Notes under the pieces: generated by a model
Told to the model about the DNA's origin: nothing
Seen by the model: the letters and a program-made list of their open reading frames with translations, nothing else
The model's database searches: none
Assembly: GCF_014898815.1 (NCBI RefSeq)
Contig: NW_026515468.1
Span: forward strand, 744,001 to 808,000
Length of the DNA stretch: 64,000 nucleotides
Direction: 5' to 3'
DNA from: Panonychus citri
Taxonomy: Eukaryota > Arthropoda > Arachnida > Trombidiformes > Tetranychidae
Shown here: piece by piece, positions 24,401-39,331 of the stretch
Numbering within the stretch: position 1 is the stretch's first letter
Layout of the letters: every line of letters starts with the position of its first letter
Position numbers and translations under genes: made by a program

Positions 24401-27400
24401 ATTGTTAATTGTTGTTTTTTCATTTACCTTTTTTTTGATTGATTCCTTGACAAAATGTCAACATTTCAACCAATGATTAGATGTATTATTATGAACTCCT
24501 CATTAGTTAACATTGGAACTTATCATCTGCCGCTTTTTTATTTCAAATTACTAATCACAATTAACTAAATTGTTTGAAATGAACCTTTTCTTTATTGGTC
24601 ATTGTTAACTAATCACAATCGTCTCAATTGTCAAAGGTATTAATATCACCATGATAATGTTAACGAGAGGAATGAATCTTAATCATTTTAACGGTTAATC
24701 AATTGTGACAATTATTTTGAGTAGTTGGTTTGATTTAATTCAATTTAACCTCTTCAATCTAGATAATTACCTAACTGTTTATTATTAAATTGTTTGGTGT
24801 TTGATTGTTGTACAGTTTCATTAACCTTATCATGTGATAATTTATAAATTGCTTGCATCTGGATTGATTGTAATTTAATCACAAATGCCAATTACATTGT
24901 TATGAAATGATTTAATTAGTAACCTGTTTAAATCATTGATTTATATTCACTTTGTTTCATGAGTTTCATTGATCTCATTTACCATGACCTTCACCTTGTC
25001 TTACTCAAACCAACAAAAATTGCAAGTGATTAAAACTAATTGTTAATCTGTATTCAATGTTTATCATTAGTTTAACTTGCCACAATCTATTTGCACATAT
25101 AATCAATAGTTTATATCTCAATCATACTGACTGATAATTAACATCATCTTCATCATACTCAATCATCCTATTGATTGTTACTGATTTCCAATTGCATGTA
25201 TCACAATTAACTAAATGTGTTTTATTTACAGCAAAGTTTATCATATGATTTAATGTAATGTTCAAAGCTAATTATCAACTGAGTTTACTAGTATATTGTC
25301 TTGAGATTGATTCATAAATATCATAATGATAATGAAGTTTTCTGATTTTTGATGTTACATTTGCATATCTTTATATGGATTTTACCAGTTTTACTTTTAT
25401 TATTATTGTTATGGAATCGAACATGATAATGATGAAATAACTTTGATCTGTATATCTGGAATCGATTTTGATGAAACATTAGTATATAAAGTTATTATTA
25501 TCTTCATCATCATCTCTCTATCATCTTGATCATAACTGCAATTACAGTTTTCATCGTATTCCCATCATTTGCATATGTTGTATTAACCCAATGCGCTTAT
25601 AAATATACACATGGATTTATATACACTTGCACTGTTTATTTAATCATTATTATGATGATGATGACGAAGAATTGAAAATTAAGACAGAGAGAGAGAGAGA
25701 GAGTAACTGAGTGAGAAGGAAGAAGTTAAATGATGATTATGATGAAGATGAAGATGAAGATGGGCCAAGAAGTGGAAGAGTTAGTTGACAAGAATAATCT
25801 ATATTTAACCAAAAAAAGATAATGATGATGATGAGAAATATTAACTAAATTTTATGAGCTTGTCGCAAAAATGACACACAGAAAGAAAGATGAAGAAGAG
25901 GGAAAGAGAGATGATGAGGATGAAGATGAGGATGAGGATGAGGATGAGGATGATACTCTTATGGGTAACTTGCTACTGGGGATTTTTCTTGCTCGATCTA
26001 ATAATCTAACTATGAGAGAGCATGAGAGAGAGAGTCTAAATTTGACAGAAGAATCAAGTTTCTTTCATTGGTCGATAATTAGAATAAGTTTTAGATTTCC
26101 AAGAATATGATGATGATAAGATTATGCTCTCTCTTTCTCCCACTTTCTCCCCTCCAACTTGTTGCAAGTCATCTCATCATGATGTATATTATTTTGATAA
26201 CTATAATTTATAAATTATCATGCTACCGATTTTTCAAAAGTTAACCTTAAATTTGATTCCCTTTTCAATGTATCTTGTTGACCCAATTCAACGACAATTA
26301 ACTTATTGCAATTAATAGTTACATTGCAATCTTTGGCATTTCTTTCAACTTATTTTTTTTGCTAGGAAATGTGTATCATTAAGTTAATATGAATGTTTGA
26401 TTGGCGATAAATCAATTCGAATGCTTTTAATTTAGTTCTCAATTGGTTGATATTGCCTAGATAACTAATAACTATGTACTTTTAGGTTTCCATTTTTGCA
26501 CTTATATGAACTTTTTGATTTTCGTATCTTAATTTATCCCTGGATTGATAATTGAGCTTAATCAACCTTTTACATTTAGATAAATGTTAATTGCAAATGC
26601 TATATTACTTAACTGTTTAACTATTAACTGTAAATCAAATGTAATCATTTATATAGATGATGATTCTTATGATGGTAATAATAACTAATAATTCTTGGTC
26701 TTTCTCTGTTAATCAATACATTAGTTTATAGAGATATTTGTTCATTTGATTTATTCACTTATCTTTTTTTTACTCTCTCAGTCTCATGATGATGATGATG
26801 ATTTTATTTCATTGTTACTGTTCATCATCTTGATCATCTCTTCATGGCCCATGTATTCATGCCCAAAGATGAAAATTATATAATATCAAATCTAATTTAC
26901 AATCTTGTTAGGTTATAACACCAATGGTACATGAAAATTACATTTCATTCAAATTGTGTTTTCATCCATTGAGATTTAATAAGTTGATTAGTTAATTGCA
27001 TAAAAACTGTAAATCAGTTTTCTTTATTAATAATGTAACGGTAAATTGAATTGCTTTTTCCTAGACAATTTTTACCTTTATGAACCTTTTTACCCAAAAA
27101 TATTTGACCTTTCATCTTAATTTTGGTACAAATTTTCTGCTCATCACCCAAAGTAAAAGTAACTTATCATCTTTTCATCCTCCATCTTGACTTTATCTTC
27201 CTATTGCTATTGTTTCTTTGTCCATTGTGAATGTATCTCTATATGTAGATGCTACTCTTACCTCATCATCTTATTATTCATCTGGCCCACTGAACTTGTA
27301 AACTTACATGATGGTCATCTCCTATCTTACTTTATTCTATGGTCAAATGTTACCTGAAAGTTGGGTGAAACAATTTATCGCACTTACCTTGTCTTGTCAG

Positions 27401-30400
27401 TTTAAAATATAACTCAGATTTCATGACAAAAGAACATGGATTCCTATGGTTACTCAGGGATTTCATCGACATCCTCATCCTCTGTAAATCAGAATCAATG
27501 AGCTCATCATTGTCTTCCTATGAAAATAAACGTTAATCTTGGAACTTTCAGAGATTAACATGATTCTTTTCATTGAATTTTCTTCTCATTACATTTTTTT
27601 TTGTTCTACTCAAATGAAATTACTTTTTCTCATCATCTTTTTTATTATCATTCAACGACATCATTATAAAGATGAAGTAATGATGAAAAAAAAGTTATCT
27701 CCATCTTAGCTTATTCTTGCTTCCATTTAAAAAGTAAACTTTTCTCCCTTTTAATTTGTTCTGATTCACTTTTGATGATTAACGAACATTTTTGATTCTT
27801 ATTACCATGATTAGGATGCTGATCAAAGCTAATGAATGAAAACATGGAGATAAATTAATGATTTCATTCAGAATTCATGTGCTCCTTTCAGTTAAAATGT
27901 TTCCAACATTTTCAGTTGATTAAATATAACATTTTTTGTTTCATCGTTACAATTTTTTTTTATCATTGTTACGATGTAATAGTTAACCAAGATTTTCCTT
28001 TGATTCTCTATGGTAATTTGTAATGTTGATCTTATATAAAACTTTTTGTCACTTTGAAATTTTACCCCCGAGCCATTTTGGCACTGAAATCACAATGGAA
28101 GATTGAAGATGAAGGATGATGATAAGGATAATGAGAAAGAATATATATTCAATAATAAAATTTAGATAAAAAGTATATAAAGATGAGTGGAAGATGAAAG
28201 ATGACAGGAAGATGATGATTAACCAGGAAAATTAGGTCAACGATGAGTACCTGTTGTTTTTGAAGTAGGTGATGAGGATCAATCGAGGGTTGGGTTGGTC
28301 TTTATGTGCTTTTCAGATTCATTATCTTTGTCAATTAACTTCATGAATGAATCCTGACGATAGTGTTTTTCTTGTTGAGAATTTCCATCCACGATAATGT
28401 TGAATCTTTTCCTGTTATTTTTTTTCTCTTCCTATTACCATGAGAGATATTATTCAATTCATTGATATTAGGAACTTTTTTTTCTATGCTGATGTTACTC
28501 TTGTTTTCTCCCATAGGATAACTATGAACATAATAGATGGAAATAGATAATTCTGTAAACTTTATCATGATAATCATCATGATGATCTCTATCTTTCCCT
28601 ACGAATAACATTTTTACCATTAAATTTATCCTTTCGTTTTCTTTATCATCACTTTATCTTCCTATCTAATGATAAAACCTTTTTTTCTGGTCATTCTATT
28701 GCTTTTCATGCTCTCATTTGTTGCTCCTCATCATCATTGTTTCCCATCATTTACTATCCATCCTCATCAATCCTCATCTTTAATGTCTCTTTCTCTCGTA
28801 ATTTTGTATAAATTCAATTAACAATAAATGTTACAACTTTTATCCTTTTCTCACTTTACCAAAAAAATTCATTATCCTCATCACCCAATCACCTTAATTC
28901 AATCATGATGATGATTAGATATTCATTTTATTGGATAAACTTATTCGATTTCTTTTAGATTTTTTCTTTATTTTCTTTATGATTGTTGGTTTATCGAACA
29001 GAACTCCAAAAGGTTCAATGTTTCCCATGTAAAAGTCTAAATTTTACCAGAACTTTCATGAGAACTTCTATAATATCATTTTGGAATCAGAATTATCTCC
29101 CTCATAATCATGTAAACAAATCTGAATGTTTGGAAATGGACATGATGTTAATGATATCGATATTGACTTACGAAACTTTCTGCTTCCTTTATGATATTTG
29201 AAAATGGTGAAAGTAATAACACAATTCAGGGAATTGATAGTTACCTTGAAAAAAGGACGAGGATAAAGAGGAAATAGAAATGATGAAAATCAAAAAATGA
29301 GAAAAAAAATTGATGAAAAAAGTAAGCGAATTTTTTTCTCAACCTAATAGTAATCTTCAGATTGGGCAATGAACGGAATTTGATCGTTAGAACGAAACTA
29401 GATCAATCCTCAATATCTCCATCTCCTCCCACCTCTCATGGGTTCAAACGATGATGATGATGCTCCCTGTTTCATGATGATGATAAAATAATGATTTCTG
29501 TCCATTGATTTTCCATTCAATCTCATCATCTGAATTGTTTTTCTTAAGATTAACTTTAGACTATTTTTTTTGTAACTATTGACACTTTTTGAATACAAAT
29601 TGTTTGGAAATTACTTTTTTGAATCTATTTCAACCATGTTATCATAGATAAAGTTTCACTTACTCCAGCGATGATCATTTATTATCTTCAACGATTCTTG
29701 AAATAATATTAACATGATAATCTAATTCAAATGTTAAACTATCGCCGAGAGCAAATCTCTCATCTTTTTTTGCTTGTTTATTTCATCTTCTTTGTCCAAA
29801 TCTTTTATCATGCTAATGATTATATTTATATAATTATGATTAAAGAGTAAAAAGAATATGAAAAAATTGTCAACAATGAGAAATATCTACGAACTATAAG
29901 TTGATGGATAGTTTTCAGTTTCTCTTACCATTTTTATCTCCATCATCTTCCTTCATGTTTTAAAAGATGAAGATGCAAAGAGAAAAAAAAATCGCTTCTA
30001 TTATCATCATATTGACTTTCAATGTAAACAGTGAAAGTTATAATATTAATGAGATAAATTGAGAAAATTCTGATTATTCTGATTCTTGAGAATCTCTTTG
30101 TAAGATTATGTCAAACTGAATCATGAATCTAATTCATCACCATCATCATAATCATCTACTCTCCATATCATTTACTTTTTAATTCAATCCTTTGATTATT
30201 TTCCTCCTCGCAATAGTTTAACATCATAACCTAAACAAATGAATCCAATTGATACCTGATTAAATGATACCCTTTTTTTTACCTGATATTTTGTTGATTG
30301 CGTGCTTTTGACTATACATCATTTTGATTATTACCATTATCTTTATTATCATTGTTTATTATATTCATTGAAAGGTAAAACAATAACAACAACTACGACA

Positions 30401-30740
30401 ACAACAAATGTAATCCTGAGTAAATAAAACTAACATATAAATATTACATAAACCTACTTGTTTATATAAATACATATAACGAGTGAAATCAACCTTGAGT
30501 GCAGATTTGCGTGTATTTATCATCTTTCAACCTAATCTTGCTCATCTTCATCATCATCATCATCATCATGTAGTTATCGTCATGCTTTTCCCCTCTCTTT
30601 CTCTGTGAAAACTTTGATTTTTCAGAAAAAAAGTTCTGACGCTTCGTTGGCTCGTATCAACGTTACAAAACTTGAGCTGTTTCTCTTGATAGTCTTGAAG
30701 ATTTATTTTCATGGCTCATGATGATGATGATGATGATGAC

Positions 30741-33506
30741 AATAATTAACTTTCTCCCACTTTCTTTGATTGAGATTTTGTTACCTGTGCCCACCAATTT
30801 GTCTTGATATTTTTTCTAATTATTTGGAAACAATTAACAGTTTACATGACAGTTGATTCCATTGATTTCAACTGTTGATTTAATCAAATTTATCATGGAT
30901 TTATTTGATTATCATTTCTTTTACTTTATCCTCTTTCATTACTTTTTCAGTTCTTTATGATAAGTATTATTCTTTTATATCCATGATAATATAAATCTGA
31001 AATACCATGAATTCAGTAATAATAAATTGAATAATATTGAAGGTAAAATACCGTTACGGATTATTTTGAGTTGGATTTTTTTTTCCTCTGGATTGAATTT
31101 TCTTTATGCATCACTACCTATTGACAACTTTTTCTCATCCTCTCACAATTGAATAGAATCACATTTCAATACATATAAATACTATTTTCATCTTGCATCT
31201 CATGAAAATCCCCTTCTCACCCAATCTCTCAATCTTTACATGAATTCATCTTCCTCTTCAACTCCCAGTTAGCTAACCCTTTTCATATTATTTTGATATA
31301 TATAAATATAAATTGGTATTATTTTTTTTTACCTCTAATTGTATTTGTAGCCTAGAAATGATAATCATATGAAAAATTGGACTAATCCGATAGGTTGGCA
31401 TGGTTTCATCATGAGGATTCTGATGCTTAGAATCAGAACCAGAATTGATAGTGAATGTGTTCATGTTTCTCAGAGATTTATGTGTTTTTCTTACTCGAGT
31501 TTATATTGAATTCACTGAAAAATGGATAGTGATGAAAACCATTTGACATGTAACTTTCATGGTAAACTTTGTTTATTATCACCATGTAACTCATCATATT
31601 ATTTTCTGGTTACCAAGAGCTGATATGATGATTACATTTGAAAATCCAAGTAAATCTGAATTTGGTCATGAACTTTTTTCCATTTTTCCATGAACAATTT
31701 TTCTTGAAATCCACCATGAAAAAGGCCCAACAGATTAACATGATTATCTCCCATGGATTTCCATGTAACTGTACCAATCAATTGATTCAAGAAATGATAT
31801 TAATATATTTGCAAATCAAGTTACTACCCTGACTTGATTATTTTCACTTTCTAATATTATTAACATGATTTATCCAATTATTTGGTTACATTTTTTTCCC
31901 TCACTGATTGTTATTGTTGATGATGATGATTACGAAGATGATAAAGTGTATTAATGTCGTTGATTGGATTGGTCATATTAAATTCAGTAGTTTATGGTTC
32001 AATTGCTATGATATTTATATGGATATGAATATGATTCAATTGCAGAAGAAAAAATTGGGTTCATGGTGGGAGTAATTTCTCTCCTCCTTTCACTTCTCTC
32101 TCTCTCTCTCTCTCAGATGATGATGAATAATTAACTTTCTCCCACTTTCTTTGATTGAGATTTTGTTACCTGTGCCCACCAATTTGTCTTGATATTTTTT
32201 CTAATTATTTGGAAACAATTAACAGTTTACATGACAGTTGATTCCATTGATTTCAACTGTTGATTTAATCAAATTTATCATGGATTTATTTGATTATCAT
32301 TTCTTTTACTTTATCCTCTTTCATTACTTTTTCAGTTCTTTATGATAAGTATTATTCTTTTATATCCATGATAATATAAATCTGAAATACCATGAATTCA
32401 GTAATAATAAATTGAATAATATTGAAGGTAAAATACCGTTACGGATTATTTTGAGTTGGATTTTTTTTTCCTCTGGATTGAATTTTCTTTATGCATCACT
32501 ACCTATTGACAACTTTTTCTCATCCTCTCACAATTGAATAGAATCACATTTCAATACATATAAATACTATTTTCATCTTGCATCTCATGAAAATCCCCTT
32601 CTCACCCAATCTCTCAATCTTTACATGAATTCATCTTCCTCTTCAACTCCCAGTTAGCTAACCCTTTTCATATTATTTTGATATATATAAATATAAATTG
32701 GTATTATTTTTTTTTACCTCTAATTGTATTTGTAGCCTAGAAATGATAATCATATGAAAAATTGGACTAATCCGATAGGTTGGCATGGTTTCATCATGAG
32801 GATTCTGATGCTTAGAATCAGAACCAGAATTGATAGTGAATGTGTTCATGTTTCTCAGAGATTTATGTGTTTTTCTTACTCGAGTTTATATTGAATTCAC
32901 TGAAAAATGGATAGTGATGAAAACCATTTGACATGTAACTTTCATGGTAAACTTTGTTTATTATCACCATGTAACTCATCATATTATTTTCTGGTTACCA
33001 AGAGCTGATATGATGATTACATTTGAAAATCCAAGTAAATCTGAATTTGGTCATGAACTTTTTTCCATTTTTCCATGAACAATTTTTCTTGAAATCCACC
33101 ATGAAAAAGGCCCAACAGATTAACATGATTATCTCCCATGGATTTCCATGTAACTGTACCAATCAATTGATTCAAGAAATGATATTAATATATTTGCAAA
33201 TCAAGTTACTACCCTGACTTGATTATTTTCACTTTCTAATATTATTAACATGATTTATCCAATTATTTGGTTACATTTTTTTCCCTCACTGATTGTTATT
33301 GTTGATGATGATGATTACGAAGATGATAAAGTGTATTAATGTCGTTGATTGGATTGGTCATATTAAATTCAGTAGTTTATGGTTCAATTGCTATGATATT
33401 TATATGGATATGAATATGATTCAATTGCAGAAGAAAAAATTGGGTTCATGGTGGGAGTAATTTCTCTCCTCCTTTCACTTCTCTCTCTCTCTCTCAGATG
33501 ATGATG
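30741..33506. repeat. 1.38-kb tandem direct duplication
   Basis: Unit A is 30741-32125 (1385 bp) and unit B 32126-33506 (1381 bp). The copies looked identical in every stretch compared, apart from 4 bp fewer in the (TC)n run near the end of unit B. Each unit starts AATAATTAAC and ends in (TC)n AGATGATGATG. GATGATG microsatellite lies at all three junctions, which suggests unequal exchange between short repeats. No gene is inside; the same incidental open frame occurs in both units at an offset of 1385. Confidence 0.93.
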
Positions 33507-34149
33507 AATATTAAGAACAAGATGATATACAGGTTCATGTGATGATGATGATGCCATCAACATTCTTAGCATTTATCATGCATGCCAATCGTCTATTTGC
33601 CTTCATCGAATAGTTATCATCATCTTGTTCCTCATTCTCGATTTTTTTTTCTCTATTTTCTTGTTTTTCTCATGAAGATGAAACTTTATCTTCATTTTTC
33701 TCCATGAAGATGATGGCAAACCCTTTCATTATTATTCATCTTTCTTGTCTATTAAATCCATGGTCATCATCTTAATGAATCGTTAGGATCTGTCAATTTC
33801 AATTTAAGTCAAACAAATATTGAGGTTTATATTTATCTCTCTCTCTCACCTTACCCTTGTCTTCCTTATCATCCATTGATGACAAACATCATCATCATCA
33901 AAGTTAATCTACTATTTTTCTCTCATCCTTTTTCCTTACCTTATATCATCATTATGACGATATTTTCTCATCTTTACACAATAATAATAATAATATAACT
34001 ACGATTATTATGATGATTACACAATTTAATCATCTGAAACCACAATTAAAGAGGATAAATTAATAAAATTTATCCCATTTCCAAGTATTAGATTACGATT
34101 TAATCGTAGCTAATTTTTTTACTTCTTATTCTGTGAACACAGATTTGGG

Positions 34150-34182
34150 TTCGCGTGTAAATGACATTAATTGGCACGCGAA
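34150..34182. repeat. GC-rich inverted repeat in AT-rich intron
   Basis: TTCGCGTG at 34150-34157 and CACGCGAA at 34175-34182 are perfectly complementary, with 17 bp between that contain ATTAATT. CpG-rich words are rare in the surrounding tens of kilobases, so this could be a protein-binding site pair or a small hairpin. Confidence 0.7.
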
Positions 34183-36442
34183 TCAGTAATGAACCAGATA
34201 AATTTTAATCATTAGATTAAATTAATTTCATTGAGATAATTATGATTATGATATAATAATCATTATATATTAACTATTTACAATTATCTCATCATGTTCA
34301 TATAATAATAATATCAGGTGATAATAATAATGGTTATATTAATAATAATAACAATTGATATAATTTTCATGGACAATATAATGTATATAATATCATTGAA
34401 TTGCTTTTAATTCAATTTAATCATATTTCTGGCATAAAATCAATTGACTTTTTCATATTACAACAATTAATCAATAACAATTAACATGATAAAACCTAAT
34501 TACCTTTTCTTTTCTCACCAAAGGAGAAGTGAACACATACAGATTGTAATTGTATTGTTAATTGTTATAGAAAGTAGAATTAATTAAACTTAATTAACAG
34601 GTTAAATTGTTGATAATATAAACGGTTAATCGGGTTTTCTGGTTAATCATCATTGATTTTTTTTGATAGTTTGATTACCAACATCAATGGTGCTGGTGGT
34701 TGAATTGTTGTTATTATTTTCTTGTTAATTGTTGTTGTTGCTGTGTTATTACTGATTGTTAACATGATTATGATAATTGCTGATTGTTGATTGTGATTAC
34801 TTTTGAGAGAAAAAAAAATTTAGGTTTAGAAAAGTGTATTTTTGTGTTTCTTTTTTTCTTCTTTCTCTCTGTTGAGATTACATATTAGATGACATTCAAT
34901 CGACTCGGTTGGGTTATTTTTTGCTCTCTTCCGTATTCCCTGTTGATATAACTGGAAGACCTTGAGTTTTACTGATCACAAATGAACATGTTTGTGCAAC
35001 GTTTTAGAACAATGTTTTAGCAACCAGATTACCTTGAGAGACTTCAGAGAGAGAGAGAGAGATGGAGGGAGAGATCATCATCAGAGGGAGAAAAACGAAG
35101 GGAAAGACAGCTGAGAAAGAGAGAGAGAGAGAAGATCGTAGTTCTAATGATATGTGTATTTCCAATGGAACTTTGAGTTTCTCCTCTGAGCTCATGCTCT
35201 CTCATTCTAATCAATCAATTGGGTCTCTCTCTTCTTCTCCCTTTCGCTCTCTTCATCTTCTTTATCATCATTTTCATCTTTTTTTCTTTTAACTTTCTGC
35301 TATCTGATTTCTTCTTTGAACTTCCATCATCTTCATTTTTCTTATCTTCCTCTCTCTCTCTCATTTTCTCGTTTTCCTGTACCTACCGAATTAACCACAA
35401 TTCATGTAACTCAGTAGATCAAATCTTGAAACTTAACAACTGAAAAACTCATTGAAACTTTTTCTTCTTTGTCATTTATGTTACACGATTTCAATTGAAT
35501 AATAATGAATTTTTTTTATCATGTTTTTCTTACTTTGCTGAGCAATTAATAACAATAATAACAATATTAGTGTGATTAAGATGAGAGTGAGAGAGAGAGT
35601 CGATAGTATATTCATTTTGTCAAAAAGATTATGTTGGTTTCTCTCATTTCTTTTTCTCATCTTTTGTTACTTTTCCATCATGAATAAAAGTAACAAAATT
35701 CTTGGAAAAAGTTCATCAAAATTTTCAGTAATTAAATTTCAGATACAAAGTTACATGTTACTCCTTTCGTCATCATTATTATCATCTCTCTCTTTCTCTC
35801 ACTCTCTTTGTTTGATATCAACTTTCTTTCATTTTCTCATCTTCTTGTCTTCATGCTAACTCTTGACTTGCCTACGCATTGAATGGTTCAATTGAATATC
35901 AAAAGATACTTGATAATATTTATTACATTGAATTGTAGCTTCAGAATGCTACGAATTCAAGTTTATCAACTTTTCCCCTCTCTCTCTTCAAATTTGAGTA
36001 ATTCATTCAATTGTAAACAACTATCAAGACGATGAGGATCATCATGATCCAATGTCAAAGATTAATCATTAATCCAGTTGATCAAATTGATTATAACACA
36101 ATCAGAATAAGGATAAACCAAGTGACCCAAGATAATGGTCAACTATGAACCAGAAACAAACCGTTTAAAAGCTCAAACCTTATCAACTGTATTTTGTTGA
36201 ACCCAAAACTTCATGACAGATTCATGATACTTTTTAAGTATATCATTAAAATAACGATACTGATGATAACTTTCATATGTGACCTGACTCTGAATCATGA
36301 AATGAATAAGATTTCATTTTCTGGTTCCACCCTTGATAATATTTTTATGATGTTATTTCCCTTTCCTCTTTTTTCATCTATGGAACTTTTTTTTCTTGAA
36401 TAGGGAAAAGCATAAGATGATGATGATGATAATGGGATGGAC

Positions 36443-36474
<32 letters not shown>

Positions 36475-38341
36475 GTATGAAAAAAGGAGTTGAAAATGAT
36501 TATAACACAATATACATTGTGAGCCATTCAAAGTCAAGGTCAAAAATGGGTGTGGTTTTTTGTTGGTTCAGTTATTACTATGAGTGAATATAGTATGTTG
36601 CTGAATTGTAACATCATTCAATGAATACTAATGAATGAATGGACATTATTATCATGATGATGGTTATTATTATTTATCTATTACTCTACATTGTTACCTT
36701 TTTCCTGTAACTCACTCTCTCTCTCCTCTCTCTCTCTCTCTTTCTTACTGAAAATCCTCCACCCTACGAATAATCTGAATCGTTAGCTTCATCATCAGAA
36801 TTATTATCAGGTGAATTTAATGTTTCAATGATTACTCATTAATTGTTTACAGATTTGATGATAATGATGATTATTTTTGTTTCCATTGGTCAGTATATAT
36901 TAATTTGATTGTAATAATTACAAGAAAACTTGTTCATCTTTCATCATTATAACCATGATGCTCATTATTTTCATGATAATCTTGTCTTCACTTTCCCTTA
37001 ATATTGTTGATTTTCAACGTTCCAACGTTTATTTGATTGATTGATGTTATCAATTTTGAACCATAACCTTGTATATATTTTTGTATTTACTATCTTGATG
37101 AAATCTTTCAAAGCCTTTGAAAAGTTATCATCTTTTTTTGTTCATCACTATTATCCTTATGATGATGATGATGATCCTCTCTTCAATTGTATAATGATGA
37201 TACTATTACATTAACTTTATATTGGTATATATAATAAATGATTATCTTTTTTATTGATTAAATGAAAGATGAGCCTGTTGTATGTCCAGTGTGTGTCTGT
37301 GTGTGTGTCCAGCATTCATTATGAATTTTGAGGTACCTTGACTGTTGCTATTGTGTCATATTAATAATCATGATAATATAAACATAAAGTGTCAACTAGA
37401 AACATAATTTTAATATATTCTGATACGAATGGATAAGTTCAGGTTTTATCTCTTTTTTTTATTCTTACTCTCCCTGGTGCTCAGGTTGATTCTCGAGTTG
37501 AACAAAAATGAATTTTTCACTAATTCACTTGATAATAAGGTTATCTATTTACACTCTTTACCTGTACATATATGAAGAGGAAGATCTAATTATCTTCATA
37601 TGTTTTGTCACTTCTCATCATCGTCATTTTCATGATCATGATCATCACAATCTCATCTTGATGGTTTACCTTTTTCTTCCTATGTGTTACTTGAACCATC
37701 AAGGTGATCCCTTTTTTTGCTATTACTTTAATCTGAGTCTCATAGTATTTTCACTTTTAATGAGATTTACAATCATCATCATGAAATGAATCTTTCAATT
37801 TCATTTTAATTCAATGATATTATTTTGACTCACTTTTAATGGGAAGCTCATGCAGGGTTGATTTCCAGGGGGAGGTCATTAAGATTCATTTCCTTCATCA
37901 TCATCATCTCTCCATGATGATAAGCCTGAAAGCTTGGGGGTGGTAAGAATGATTAACCCTCTCATCCTATTTATCCTCCTTCCTGTGAAGCTGAAAGATG
38001 ATTGTTTTTGATATTACCTTTTATTAGCAATGTTATCATCATGATACCATTATGATTATCATGATAATTATTATTATATTTTTTTTTCCTTTATCCTTTG
38101 ATCATCATCATGTAAGCCTATGTTTCTCATTCACTGATTATGTGACTTTCATTTTATTATATCATTGACTTTTCAATGTGTTAAAACTGTTCATTTATTA
38201 TAACATGATGACGATAATCATGAAAAGTTGATAATGATAACAGTTATGATAAATATCAAAATAAAATTGTCATAACCCAAATGTTGCTCATGTATCACGA
38301 GTATATATTATAATTATTCAATAAATGATATAACCTCTCAC

Positions 38342-38367
38342 ACTGGACACTGAATTTTGTGTCCAGT
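38342..38367. repeat. perfect 9-bp inverted repeat with 8-nt loop
   Basis: ACTGGACAC at 38342-38350 and GTGTCCAGT at 38359-38367 are exactly complementary. The purpose is unknown. Confidence 0.7.
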
Positions 38368-39331
38368 ATTAATGTCCAATATAATGGTTATGGTATTTGA
38401 TAAGATTACTATTAGTTTATTAATATCAACAAATTACATTGGGTTTACTCATTCTCTGCTAATGATTATTATTCTGATTCCGATTATCATGATTATAGTT
38501 ATTATTACTTTGAAAATTAATATTCTCAACATTATCTTGACAGTTATTCATAAGAAAAGTTAATTGGAAAGTAATAGAAAATATTTTTTTCTGTGATAAC
38601 TTATGATTCTGATAAAATAACATTGCCAATCTTGGTGAGAATCCTCATCATCTATCAAATTGAAATGATATTCACATGGTAATAATTGTAATAAATTTGA
38701 CTTTTTAATATATAAATATAAACTTTTTCATTACATTTGAATTGTTTTGTACTTTTTCATTATTCAATTTTCATGATGGAATTGAAATTTTTTCCTCCAT
38801 AGGAATTTGACTCTTCATATTCACCTTGAATAATTCCAAGTTATATTTAATATCTTGAATTCTCCCTGTTAATAACAATTTATCATGTAAACATGTTACC
38901 CTTAATTTGGATATTTAAATACACTTGATACATTTTAATACAGAATATTAATATTATCATGTATATTGTTTCATTGTTGTTTTCCTTTACCATGTAACTC
39001 AATTTCATTTCAATTTAGTAGATAAATTTATCTCAATGAGTGGGAAACAAATATCTCAATGGTTACATTTGATTTCCCATTGATTGTTAATCGTTATTTG
39101 CAATTGAATCAATTTGTTATATTGTTAAGATATTGATCACATTGTTTTCATTTTAATCTAAATATTTAATCATGTATTCAGTGGATGATTTAATTTAATC
39201 AATTCACTTTTCAAGGTCAAGGATTGTGTGTGTGTGTATTTATTTTCAACCTAATCATGATGATGATCAGTTTAATTGTCAATCTAATTTCCGGGGGTAA
39301 GTTATGATTGGGGAGATGTTACCATGAAAGT

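Larger units (their letters stand above)
10600..30740 (+). other. RFX giant intron, 5' half
   Basis: About 20 kb of AT-rich sequence with no convincing coding frame on either strand. It is packed with (ATG)n/(CAT)n tracts (e.g. 12601-12620, 13818-13852, 14978-15008, 18731-18760) and (TC)n/(GA)n tracts. Open frames here are translations of those tracts. No RNA gene or transposon with clear ends was recognised in this half. Confidence 0.6.
33507..39327 (+). other. RFX giant intron, segment between duplication and retrotransposon
   Basis: AT-rich intronic sequence with ATG/CAT, TC and GA microsatellites, including an (AG)n run at 36444-36472. Two short inverted repeats are listed separately. 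No coding sequence recognised. Confidence 0.6.

Noticed and set aside
31638..33217. Identical 64-codon frames at 31638 and 33023 considered as paralogous small genes
   Set aside because: They are copies only because the whole 1.38-kb DNA segment is duplicated; no start context, domain or codon bias supports a gene.
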